Position numbers and translations under genes: made by a program. A stretch of DNA of 64,000 nucleotides from assembly GCA_019163175.1 (NCBI GenBank), contig JAFLKN010000001.1:124001-188000 (forward strand), given 5' to 3'. The DNA is from Prolixibacteraceae bacterium (GTDB lineage Bacteria > Bacteroidota > Bacteroidia > Bacteroidales > Prolixibacteraceae). Shown piece by piece: positions 1-7,719 of the stretch; the first letter of the stretch is position 1; each line of letters opens with the position of its first letter. The notes under the pieces were generated by a model. That model did no database searches and had not been told where the DNA came from. It saw nothing but the letters and a program-made list of their open reading frames with translations.

Positions 1-237
1 CAGGGTGTCGAGATAAACCGGAGAAACCGGAAGGTCAGTTTCATCAATGGCAATGTGTTGCCTGATGCGTCTGCTAATAGCCCGCTGAGACAAAAAAGCT
101 TCAGGATTGCTAATCTGATAAGGCGTTCCTTTTTTATCTTTCAGTTGAACCCAGAAGTAACTTTTGGGTGTACTTTGAGCAACAGAGATAAATTCGCTCA
201 GAAAAAAAACCAATAAAAAAATCAGCCTTGTCTTCAT
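1..237 (-). CDS. S8 family serine peptidase, N-terminus only (runs off the window)
   Basis: The 79 visible codons start at an ATG at 237 and run off the left edge. Residues 1-20 form a signal peptide (MKTRLIFLLVFF core, then SVAQ). The mature start carries YFWVQLKDK, FLSQRAISRRIRQ and IDETDLPVS, which I recognise as the N-terminal propeptide-like region of secreted Bacteroidota subtilisin-family peptidases, often type IX secretion substrates. The catalytic Asp/His/Ser region lies outside the window, so activity and a T9SS C-terminal tag cannot be checked. The MORN-repeat gene lies directly upstream on the same strand with a 9-base gap, so the two may be co-transcribed. The family call rests on these N-terminal motifs alone. 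Confidence 0.7.
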   Translation of the reverse strand, partial: MKTRLIFLLVFFLSEFISVAQSTPKSYFWVQLKDKKGTPYQISNPEAFLSQRAISRRIRQHIAIDETDLPVSPVYLDTL

Positions 238-246
238 ATCAGGTTT

Positions 247-1047
247 TTAACGGTTTTGCATCAGCCGCATGTATTCATCCGGATTCTGCATAAATTTTTC
301 AGGATCAGGTATATTATCTTCTTTTGTTTTATAAGTATCAGTATTCGCATGATCGATGCTGTCCTGAACCTGAGGATTAAGCAATTTCCCCAGATCAAAT
401 TTCAGCACATATCTCGAAATACCTTTTTCATCATAGTACTTCCAATTCGTATCTCTGACATTTTCGGTGTACTTTCCTTCAATTTCGAGTTGGCCGTTGG
501 GGAACCATGTTTTGAATGTTCCGTTGCGCAAACCATTGGCGTAATTGCACTCAATATAGGGTTTGCCATCCTGAAAATAGGAGTGGTACATGCCATGTAA
601 TTTATCGTTTTGCCAGATCGATTCTTCCAACAATTCACCGCTTTTGTAAAAGCGTTTGCTGGTGCCGTTTTTTAGTCCATTCACATACGTTTCTGTCGAC
701 ACCACTTTTGAATTGTCCAGGTATTTCCATTCACCAGTTTTCTTTTGTCCCGAATATTTCCCCTGGGCAATTAGCTTTCCCTGCTCATCAAACAATTGGG
801 CCTCCGAAAGATCACTGCCTTCCATAAAAGTCATTACAGCCTTCAATTTTCCGTTTGGATGATAACGTTTCATTTCCCCAACTGGTTTATCATCTTTAAA
901 AGTTGCCTGATAAATGAGTTTCCCATCCGAATCTTTTTTTGTCCAGTAACCTTGTTTGCGCCCCTGCGCATCGGTTTGATTTACTGAATTCTGAGCCCAT
1001 AAACTTCCTGAAATCAGGAACAATAAACAAAAGATCAATCCACGCAT
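247..1047 (-). CDS. Secreted MORN-repeat / YwqK-like protein
   Basis: The protein has about 266 residues. I start at ATG 1047 because the longer frame begins at a TTG (1065), and the ATG gives a clean signal peptide (MRGLIFCLLFL, cleavage after SLWAQ). The body is a series of roughly 22-residue beta-hairpin repeats of the MORN type: GYWTKKDSDGKLIYQATF, GEMKRYHPNGKLKAVMTF, GEWKYLDNSK, GTSKRFYKSGELLEES, GMYHSYFQDGKPYIE, GTFKTWFPNGQLEIEGKY. The family is labelled toxin-antitoxin YwqK antitoxin in databases, but a signal peptide and no toxin neighbour make an envelope or secreted role more likely. Exact function is unknown. The 430 bases upstream contain a palindromic repeat element. Confidence 0.8.
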   Translation of the reverse strand: MRGLIFCLLFLISGSLWAQNSVNQTDAQGRKQGYWTKKDSDGKLIYQATFKDDKPVGEMKRYHPNGKLKAVMTFMEGSDLSEAQLFDEQGKLIAQGKYSGQKKTGEWKYLDNSKVVSTETYVNGLKNGTSKRFYKSGELLEESIWQNDKLHGMYHSYFQDGKPYIECNYANGLRNGTFKTWFPNGQLEIEGKYTENVRDTNWKYYDEKGISRYVLKFDLGKLLNPQVQDSIDHANTDTYKTKEDNIPDPEKFMQNPDEYMRLMQNR

Positions 1048-1137
1048 ATTTAACGAATTTTTCAAAGCTCTAAGTTAACTAACTTGCAGCAATGCTTCAA
1101 TGCAATTTTGAATTCATTTTGAAGTTATCGGTTTTTT

Positions 1138-1284
1138 GGTTATGAATAGCCCAGACCTTTAGGTCAGGGAGAAATGAGAAACAGACAAATCCCGGCTTTA
1201 GCCGAAATAATTACATGTTTTGGCTTAAGCTGAAATAAGGATTATTCATTTTTCAACGGCATAAATGCCGTTGCTATTCAAACC
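1138..1284. repeat. MITE/REP-like element with terminal inverted repeats and four inner palindromes
   Basis: The near-matched ends are GGTTATGAATAGC (1138-1150) and GCTATTCAAACC (1273-1284), with a perfect 8-base core TGAATAGC/GCTATTCA. Between them lie GACCTTTAGGTC (1154-1165), CGGCTTTAGCCG (1193-1204), GCTTAAGC (1223-1230) and the hairpin CAACGGCAT-AA-ATGCCGTTG (1254-1273). No open reading frame lies inside. It fills most of the 1048-1477 intergenic gap between divergent genes. It is probably a non-autonomous or REP-type repeat, which only a genome-wide search can confirm. Confidence 0.6.
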
Positions 1285-1445
1285 AACCAGATTTCCGATA
1301 ATTCTGATTCATTTTATTGTCATCCAAATCTATCCTGAAAAATACTGACTTTATTAAGCTGCCGGTTCATTTAAGGTTTTTATCTGTTCATCCTGAATTT
1401 TTCCGGATTCGTCGGAAATCCGATAAAATGTGATGGATGTCGCTT

Positions 1446-1453
1446 CATATTTG
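1446..1453 (+). promoter_or_regulatory. Possible -7 element for the TonB receptor operon
   Basis: CATATTTG matches the Bacteroidota -7 consensus TAnnTTTG at all but one position and lies 24 bases before the chosen ATG at 1478. No clear -33 TTTG is visible. An inverted repeat CGGATT/AATCCG (1404-1409 and 1417-1422) lies just upstream and could be an operator. Confidence 0.35.
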
Positions 1454-1477
1454 CATCATCAATTAAAATCAAAAGCC

Positions 1478-3838
1478 ATGAAACGATTATTCACTATCTC
1501 TGTTCTTCTTCTAATATCAGCATTTGGTTGGGCACAACGGGTGCAAACCATTCGCGGACATGTAATCGACAAAGAATCGAAAACACCACTTCCCGGAGCT
1601 AATGTTGTGCTCCTGAATACACAACCAATGATTGGCACCATGACCGATTCTGAGGGAAATTTCAGGATCGAGAAAGTGGCGATCGGACGCCAAAGTGCTC
1701 AGGTAAGTTTTATCGGGTATAAACCGGCAACCTTCCAGAGTATCATCGTAAATTCGGTTAAGGAAGTTGTTCTGGAAGTTGAACTCGAAGAAAATGTGAT
1801 TGTTGGTTCGGAAGTGGTTATTCGGGGAACTACCCGCAAAGACGAAACGCGCAATACGATGGCCATGGTGAGCGCACGATCGTTTACAGTTGAAGAAACC
1901 GAAAAATATGCCGGTAGCCGCGGTGATGTGGCTCGAATGGCCATGAACTTTGCCGGTGTTTCGGCGGCTAACGATCAGCGGAACGATATTATCATCCGTG
2001 GAAATTCGCCCAGTGGTTTGTTATGGCGGCTCGAAGATGTAGACATTCCGAACCCGAACCATTTTGCTGAAGGCGGCACAACCGGGGGACCGGTTGGAAT
2101 GCTGAACAACAACCTGCTCGAAAACAGTGACTTTTTTACCGGGGCTTTCCCGGCTGAATATGGAAATGCCCTCAGCGGGGTTTTCGATCTGAACATGCGA
2201 AACGGAAACAATCAGAAACACGAACAATTGTTTCAGGTTGGGTTTAACGGCTTCGAGGCTGGAGCCGAAGGGCCATTCAGCAAGAATCACAAATCTTCCT
2301 ATCTGGCTAACTTTCGTTATTCAACGTTGGAGGCAATGGATGGACTGATTGACCTCGGTACTACCGGAATTCCAAAATACAAGGATGTATCGTTTAAATT
2401 GAGTTTCCCGATGAAGAAAGGCCGTATTTCGGTATTTGGCCTGGGTGGCGACAGCGAAATTGCCATGCTCGACAGCAAAAATGGCAATGAGCAGGATTTG
2501 TATTCCGACGAAGGTCAGGATTTGGTGAATCGCTCGCGGATGGGGGCAAGCGGAATTTCGTTGACTCATTTTGCCAATGAGCATTTGTGGTACAAACTTA
2601 CGCTTTCGGGAATATACCAAAACGGCGGAACGACCATCGATACTATGGATGTGAACAACATTACCCATCCAAATCTCGATCACAATTATGCTGAATTCCG
2701 CACTTCACTTAGCGGTTTTGTGCACCGGAAATACAACAGTCAGCTATCGGCAAGAGCCGGATTTGTGGTCGACCGAATGGGTTTCGATTTGCTTACCAAA
2801 ACTTTTGACAGGAAATACAATGCACTGCGTCCGGCAATTGATTACAGTAAAAATTTGGGCAACGGAGTCACGTTGGTTCAGCCATACATTCAGGCCACCT
2901 ATCGGTTCAACGATCAGATCAGCCTGGTTCCCGGAATTCATTTCAGCTATTTCGATCTGAATGGCGCTGCAAGCATTGAACCCCGATTGGGTTTTAACTG
3001 GCAGTTGAATCATAACCAGAAACTCAATTTGGGTTACGGATTGCATTCGCGCACCCAAACGTTATCGACTTATTTTCTGGGAACCCAATTGAACGACGGC
3101 TCCCTGATTGAAACAAACAAAGAACTCGGACTGACCAAATCGCATCAGTTTGTGCTGGGATACGAAAATTCGATTACTGAAAATACGCGATTCAAGGCCG
3201 AAGCCTATTATCAGCGGTTGTATCATGTGCCGGTTGAAACCTCATCGTCATCTTTTAGTATGCTGAATGCAGGAGCCAGTTGGGGCGTTGGTGCCAAAGA
3301 TAGTTTGGTGAATATCGGTACAGGAACCAATTACGGACTTGAATTAACTCTGGAGCGTTTTTTTAGCCGGAATTTGTATTATCTGGCTACCTTGTCGCTG
3401 TTCGATTCAAAGTACAAAGGCAGCGACGGCATTGAACGCAATACGGCCTTCAACGGCAATTATGTAGCTAACCTTTTGCTGGGAAAGGAATTTCAACTCA
3501 GCAGTAAATCTACGCTCAACTTAGACTTTAAGGTTTCTTTTGCCGGAGGAAAGCGATATACTCCGGTCGATCTGGCGGCTTCGCAATCGGCAGGAACTAC
3601 CAAATACATTGAATCGCAAGCCTTCAGCAAGCAATTCGATCCGTTCCTGAAAGCCGATTTCAAAATCGGATACCGCGTCAATGGCCGTAAAGTGTCGCAG
3701 GAATGGGTGTTTTACATCGAGAATTTTACCGATCACAACAATGTGCTGATGCAAACCTACAGCCGTTCGAAAAACGAAGTGAAAAACGTCAATCAGTTGG
3801 GATTTTTTCCAATGATGCAATATCGAATCCATTTTTAA
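1478..3838 (+). CDS. TonB-dependent outer-membrane receptor with CarboxypepD_reg-like domain
   Basis: The protein has about 786 residues. I start at ATG 1478, not 1430, because MKRLFTISVLLLISAFGWAQ is a perfect signal peptide. Residues 20-110 form a CarboxypepD_reg-like beta-sandwich (IRGHVIDKESKTPLPGANV, GTMTDSEGNFRIEKV). A plug domain follows (GSRGDVARMAMNFAGVS, NDIIIRGNSPSGLLWRLEDVDIPNPNHF). The rest is a beta barrel ending in an aromatic C-terminal strand, MMQYRIHF. There is no SusD partner, so this is not a SusCD pair, and the receptor is shorter than typical SusC (about 1000). The substrate is unknown. It is followed 10 bases later by a flavodoxin-fold oxidoreductase and then a LytS/LytR system, probably one operon. 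Confidence 0.88.
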   Translation: MKRLFTISVLLLISAFGWAQRVQTIRGHVIDKESKTPLPGANVVLLNTQPMIGTMTDSEGNFRIEKVAIGRQSAQVSFIGYKPATFQSIIVNSVKEVVLEVELEENVIVGSEVVIRGTTRKDETRNTMAMVSARSFTVEETEKYAGSRGDVARMAMNFAGVSAANDQRNDIIIRGNSPSGLLWRLEDVDIPNPNHFAEGGTTGGPVGMLNNNLLENSDFFTGAFPAEYGNALSGVFDLNMRNGNNQKHEQLFQVGFNGFEAGAEGPFSKNHKSSYLANFRYSTLEAMDGLIDLGTTGIPKYKDVSFKLSFPMKKGRISVFGLGGDSEIAMLDSKNGNEQDLYSDEGQDLVNRSRMGASGISLTHFANEHLWYKLTLSGIYQNGGTTIDTMDVNNITHPNLDHNYAEFRTSLSGFVHRKYNSQLSARAGFVVDRMGFDLLTKTFDRKYNALRPAIDYSKNLGNGVTLVQPYIQATYRFNDQISLVPGIHFSYFDLNGAASIEPRLGFNWQLNHNQKLNLGYGLHSRTQTLSTYFLGTQLNDGSLIETNKELGLTKSHQFVLGYENSITENTRFKAEAYYQRLYHVPVETSSSSFSMLNAGASWGVGAKDSLVNIGTGTNYGLELTLERFFSRNLYYLATLSLFDSKYKGSDGIERNTAFNGNYVANLLLGKEFQLSSKSTLNLDFKVSFAGGKRYTPVDLAASQSAGTTKYIESQAFSKQFDPFLKADFKIGYRVNGRKVSQEWVFYIENFTDHNNVLMQTYSRSKNEVKNVNQLGFFPMMQYRIHF

Positions 3839-3848
3839 AATCATAACT

Positions 3849-4427
3849 ATGAAACGAATCTTAATTATCAACGGGCATCCCGACAAAGAAAGTCTTTGTT
3901 TTGAATTAGCTAAAAGCTATAAAAAGGGAGCCGACGGGGCAGGAGCCGAATGTAAATTAGTGAATTTAATTGACCTTGAATTCAATCCGATTCTGGGCAG
4001 TGGATACCGCATGCGTACCGAGCTGGAGCCCGATTTGCTGATGATGCAGCAGGAAATCACCAAAGCCGATCACATTGTAATGGTTTATCCAACCTGGTGG
4101 GCCACTTATCCTGCACTGCTGAAAGGGTTTATTGACAGGGTTTTTCTTCCGGGTTTCGCATTTAAATACCGCGAAAATTCTCCGTTCTGGGATAAGTTAC
4201 TGGTTGGCAAAACGGCCCGGATGATCGTTACTATGGACACGCCCAAATGGTATTATTCCCTGTTCATGAAGAATGCCGGTCACCGATCAATGAAAACCGG
4301 AATATTGGATTTTTCAGGAATAAAACCGGTGAAGGTTACTTCGTTCTCACCTGTAAAATCCTCGACTGAAGTGCAACGAAAGGCATGGATCAGTTCGGTA
4401 GAGAAATTGGGTCAGGAGTTGAAATAA
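3849..4427 (+). CDS. NAD(P)H quinone oxidoreductase-like flavoprotein (flavodoxin_2 fold)
   Basis: The 192-residue cytoplasmic protein opens with ILIINGHPDKESLCFELAKSY, the FMN/FAD phosphate-binding start of the NQO1/KefF/MdaB family. The middle carries VMVYPTWWATYPALLKGFIDRVFLPGFAFKY, the family's isoalloxazine-side loop. These enzymes make two-electron reductions of quinones or other acceptors with NAD(P)H. Length is typical. It sits 10 bases after the TonB receptor and 38 bases before the LytS-type kinase. The natural acceptor cannot be told from sequence, and links to the receptor are guesswork. Confidence 0.85.
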   Translation: MKRILIINGHPDKESLCFELAKSYKKGADGAGAECKLVNLIDLEFNPILGSGYRMRTELEPDLLMMQQEITKADHIVMVYPTWWATYPALLKGFIDRVFLPGFAFKYRENSPFWDKLLVGKTARMIVTMDTPKWYYSLFMKNAGHRSMKTGILDFSGIKPVKVTSFSPVKSSTEVQRKAWISSVEKLGQELK

Positions 4428-4465
4428 TTTGATAATTTAGTCACCCAAACAAGCATAAAGCTGAA

Positions 4466-5533
4466 ATGAAAGCATCAGAACCAGAATTAATTCAATGTGC
4501 TCCCGGGTTTGAAGCGCCCCGGACCAATTTGCGTGAACTGATTATTCGGTTTACAGGAATAGCAATCATTTCTGTCGTTTCAATCTTTGTTGACAGTGCT
4601 TATGCGCATTCCGAGGCCGGTTTGCTGAAAGCTTTCATCGTTTCTTTCATTCGTACCGCCCTGATTTGGAACGGAAGTATGCTGATTATCCAATACGCGA
4701 TTGGACGGTATTCCATGTTCAGGGAAACTTTTAAGCTGATTGCTTTTCAGGTGGCTACCCTTTCCGCTTTTGTGTTTTTGGTTGAGTTGACCGAAATTTA
4801 TGTCGTTGAAACTTACCTGAAAATTCCGCTTGACAGAGCATCAAAAACCACCCTGATCATTGGCTCTTTGCTCATTACCTTCATGATCAGTTCAATTTAT
4901 GCCTCAACCGCATTTTTCATTCAATGGAAGGAAAACCTGTTGCGGACCCAGGCACTCGAAAAGGCCAACCTTGAAGCTCGTTACGACTCCCTGCGCAATC
5001 AGGTAAACCCACATTTTCTTTTCAACAGCCTGAATACATTGCTGATGTTGGTGAACGACAATCCGGTCGCCTCGCGCTATGTCGAAAGCATTTCCGAAAT
5101 TATGCGCTACATGGTTCAATCGAGCGAAAAAGATGCAGTGCTTTTACGCGATGAACTGAAAATTGCCCGCGATTATATTTTCATTCAGCAGAGTCGGTTC
5201 GGCGATAAACTGAAGGTAGAATTTGATGTTCCTGAGAATTTTTACCACTATGCCATTCCGCCGCTGGCTCTCCAGATGTTGCTCGAAAACGCCATTAAGC
5301 ACAATGTGGTTTCAAAAGAAGATCCACTTACTGTGAAAGTATTTGTGCATGAAAACCAATTTGTTGTGGTTGAAAATTCGATAAAGGCGAAGCTTGATAA
5401 AGAACCCTCTACCGGAGTTGGATTGGAAAATATCCGGAATCGCTACCTGCATCTTACCGGGAAAACCATTCAGGTGAAGCTTGAGAACGGCAAATTCATT
5501 GTGATGCTGCCATTATTTGAGAAATCGATCTAA
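4466..5533 (+). CDS. LytS/YehU-type sensor histidine kinase
   Basis: The protein has 355 residues. The N-terminal 150 residues hold about four membrane segments (IRFTGIAIISVVSIFV, TALIWNGSMLIIQYAI, LIAFQVATLSAFVFLVE, LIIGSLLITFMISSIYA). A short coiled stretch leads to the His_kinase domain with LRNQVNPHFLFNSLNTLLMLV, where the His of NPHFLFN is the phospho-acceptor. A C-terminal HATPase region follows (LQMLLENAIKHNVV, GVGLENIRNRY). It is a membrane sensor with no obvious extracytoplasmic domain. The cognate regulator starts 11 bases downstream. The signal is unknown, and operon placement suggests a link to the TonB receptor or oxidoreductase upstream. Confidence 0.9.
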   Translation: MKASEPELIQCAPGFEAPRTNLRELIIRFTGIAIISVVSIFVDSAYAHSEAGLLKAFIVSFIRTALIWNGSMLIIQYAIGRYSMFRETFKLIAFQVATLSAFVFLVELTEIYVVETYLKIPLDRASKTTLIIGSLLITFMISSIYASTAFFIQWKENLLRTQALEKANLEARYDSLRNQVNPHFLFNSLNTLLMLVNDNPVASRYVESISEIMRYMVQSSEKDAVLLRDELKIARDYIFIQQSRFGDKLKVEFDVPENFYHYAIPPLALQMLLENAIKHNVVSKEDPLTVKVFVHENQFVVVENSIKAKLDKEPSTGVGLENIRNRYLHLTGKTIQVKLENGKFIVMLPLFEKSI

Positions 5534-5544
5534 TCCACCTGCAT

Positions 5545-6324
5545 ATGAAAATATTGATAGTTGAGGATGAAGAACTTGCTGCGAAGAGACTGGCGCAGTT
5601 AATCAGGGAAATTGAACCGGATGCCGAAATTTCGGGTCCGCTGGATACCGTTACCTCAACGGTTTCCCACCTGAAAACGCTACCGGTTTATGACCTGATT
5701 TTTCTCGATATCCAGTTGGCCGACGGGAAAAGCTTCAGCATTTTCGAAGAATGTCAGGTGGTCACACCAGTAATTTTCACCACAGCTTACGATGAATATG
5801 CTTTGCAAGCCTTCGAACTAAACAGCATCGACTATCTGCTGAAACCTGTCAATCGTGAAAAGTTAAAACTATCCATCGAAAAATTCAGGAAACTGAAGGA
5901 ATACTACGGGGCAGAAAACCCGAATGACCAGCTTTACGAAATGATTCGGGAATTGAGATCGCCACGCTTGTCGGCATACAAAGATCGGTTCCTAATCAGC
6001 AAAGGTGATTCGATGATCCCGGTAAAAGCGGCTGAAATTGCTTGTTTTTATGCCGAGGATAAGGAAGTTTTTCTGCTTACACACGAAAATAAACGCTACA
6101 TCATCCCGCATTCTATCGAAGAATTATCAACCAAACTCGATCCTAAGATTTTTTTCCGGGTAAACCGGCAGTTTATCCTTTCAGCCGATGCCATCCGCAA
6201 AGTGCACAACTATTTCAATTTTAAGCTAAAAGTTGAAATTGTACCCGATCCTAAAATCGAAATTGTTGTGAGTCGTGCCAAAACTACAGCATTCAAAGCC
6301 TGGATGAATGGCGAAATAGGGTAG
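5545..6324 (+). CDS. LytTR-family response regulator
   Basis: The protein has 259 residues. The receiver domain (1-120) has the acidic pair EDEE near the start, the phospho-acceptor Asp in YDLIFLDIQLADG, TTAYDEYALQAF, and the conserved Lys in IDYLLKPVN. The C-terminal LytTR DNA-binding domain covers about residues 150-255 (FLISKGDSMIPVKAAEIACFY, FFRVNRQFILSADAIRKV). It is the partner of the preceding LytS-type kinase by adjacency and matched families. LytTR proteins bind paired direct repeats about 10 bases apart, and I did not find a convincing pair in the upstream regions. Confidence 0.92.
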   Translation: MKILIVEDEELAAKRLAQLIREIEPDAEISGPLDTVTSTVSHLKTLPVYDLIFLDIQLADGKSFSIFEECQVVTPVIFTTAYDEYALQAFELNSIDYLLKPVNREKLKLSIEKFRKLKEYYGAENPNDQLYEMIRELRSPRLSAYKDRFLISKGDSMIPVKAAEIACFYAEDKEVFLLTHENKRYIIPHSIEELSTKLDPKIFFRVNRQFILSADAIRKVHNYFNFKLKVEIVPDPKIEIVVSRAKTTAFKAWMNGEIG

Positions 6325-6330
6325 ATTCTC

Positions 6331-6338
6331 TATCTTTG
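6331..6338 (+). promoter_or_regulatory. -7 promoter element TATCTTTG
   Basis: A perfect match to the Bacteroidota TAnnTTTG element, 18 bases before the ATG at 6357. It separates the GNAT gene from the LytTR operon ending at 6324. Confidence 0.6.
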
Positions 6339-6356
6339 GGCATAAACATAGATACC

Positions 6357-6824
6357 ATGCAATCCATTCAATCTCCCGAATTCATTCGTACCACCAGTGA
6401 TCATCCTGATTTCAGGACAATGGTTAATGCTCTCGACGAAGATCTTTACCTGAGAAACGGCGATACCCAAAAGCAATATGAGCAATACAACCAGATCGAC
6501 AAAATTAAACATGCTATCGTAATTTATCTGGAAGGCAAACCTGTCGGTTGCGGTTGCTTCAAACGATTCGATAATCATACCGTCGAAATGAAGCGGATGT
6601 TTGTTTTGCCTGAATTGCGCGGGAAACAACTCGCTGCCCGAATGCTTCAGGAACTGGAGAAATGGGCTGCTGAAGAAGGAAATACTACGGCTGTTCTGGA
6701 AACCGGTCGTCGTCAGGTAGAAGCACAACGGCTGTATGCAATTGCCGGATATTCCAAAACTGAGAACTACGGGCAATACATTGGTATGGAAGATAGTTTG
6801 TGCTATCGGAAGGAGTTGCAATAG
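6357..6824 (+). CDS. GNAT family N-acetyltransferase
   Basis: The protein has about 155 residues. The ATG at 6357 is preferred because the longer frame begins at a TTG inside the promoter motif. GNAT features are IVIYLEGKPVGCGCFKRF (beta strands 2-3), VEMKRMFVLPELRGKQLAARMLQELEKWA (motif A, with the acetyl-CoA pyrophosphate loop LRGKQLA) and EAQRLYAIAGYSKTENYGQY (motif B). These enzymes transfer an acetyl group from acetyl-CoA to an amine; the substrate is unknown. It is a single-gene unit with its own promoter and a downstream hairpin (6829-6863). Confidence 0.88.
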   Translation: MQSIQSPEFIRTTSDHPDFRTMVNALDEDLYLRNGDTQKQYEQYNQIDKIKHAIVIYLEGKPVGCGCFKRFDNHTVEMKRMFVLPELRGKQLAARMLQELEKWAAEEGNTTAVLETGRRQVEAQRLYAIAGYSKTENYGQYIGMEDSLCYRKELQ

Positions 6825-6828
6825 ATTT

Positions 6829-6863
6829 AAGTGAGCGAGTGACATCAAGTCATCCGCTCACTT
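6829..6863 (+). terminator. Hairpin after the GNAT gene
   Basis: AAGTGAGCG (6829-6837) pairs perfectly with CGCTCACTT (6855-6863). There is no T-run after it, so it is a weak intrinsic-terminator candidate or an mRNA 3' end. Confidence 0.4.
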
Positions 6864-7008
6864 GTCATACAATCAATAGGTTAAGTCAAGCCACAAGATT
6901 GGTAAAGTGTTCAAATATCACAGTTCAATGCTATCTTTTACGATCAGAGCTTTATCAATACCTCGATTTCGGGTTTCAAGACAACATAAATGATTTTTTT
7001 GCTACAGA

Positions 7009-7487
7009 TCAGGTAAAATTTTTTCTGAATTCACGGGGCGTACAGCTATTCATTTTGAGAAAAACCTCGTTAAACCGGCTGATAGAATTATAGCCACATT
7101 CAAACGCAATTTCGGTAATGCTTTTGTCTGTTGCCACCAGTTTCCGTTTGGCACTTGATACTCTTTCTTCGGTAATGTAATCGCTTATAGTACAACCAAA
7201 AGCTTTTTTAAACAGTGCATTTGCATAATCGGGATGAAGCCCGACCGTTTCACCAATTTCAGCAACTTTTATTGGGTTTTTATAATTCTGGCCAATGTAA
7301 TCGCTATTCGTTCCACCAGGCTTAATTCATTCAAATGTATCGGGCGATGAACATTTTCCTTTTTTGACAAATTACTTACCGCCATCCGGTGTAAACGCGA
7401 CCGCATCTCAAGCAGGGCAACTTCGGAGGTATTAAAAATGATAAGGTCATCAAACCAGATATTTATTAAGAATATTGTTTCATATTC
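7009..7487 (-). pseudogene. Broken AraC-family regulator (truncated and frameshifted)
   Basis: On the minus strand, TGA at 7009-7011 closes a 96-codon frame reading DYIGQNYKNPIKVAEIGE, GLHPDYANALFKKAFG, ISDYITEERVSSAKRKL, ITEIAFECGYNSISRFNEVF and CTPREFRKNFT, a full double helix-turn-helix AraC domain with no start codon. Another frame just upstream gives FDDLIIFNTSEVALLEMRSR and LNELSLVERIA. Adding one base near 7302 joins them as ERIADYIGQN, so a single-base deletion is the simplest explanation. A stop near 7490 removes the N-terminal sensor (cupin) half. Other parts of the 895-base gap hold only a direct repeat (7515-7546). A sequencing error could explain the frameshift but not the missing N-terminus. 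Confidence 0.8.
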
Positions 7488-7514
7488 AAATTAGGTAAAT
7501 GATTATGATGAAGG

Positions 7515-7546
7515 AATGGCTGGCCGTTTGCAACAAATGGCTGGCC
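7515..7546. promoter_or_regulatory. Direct repeat AATGGCTGGCC x2, 21 bases apart (possible AraC-type operator)
   Basis: AATGGCTGGCC occurs at 7515-7525 and 7536-7546, start-to-start 21 bases. Tandem half-sites at about two helical turns are typical of AraC-family operators. It sits between the broken AraC gene and the DUF1593 genes it may once have controlled. Function is inferred. Confidence 0.4.
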
Positions 7547-7719
7547 TATTCTGATTTTTAGGTTTTGAAGTTCCGGATGGATCTCAGGAAAAACTTTTTA
7601 TGTACATTGCGAAGTAACAGTTAATGGCGTGCCTAACCTTACCAGTTGCCGATGAATAGTCTTTGAGCCAAAATAGTTTCTGAAGCAAATGAATTATTAA
7701 CTTCAAAAATATAAGTTAG

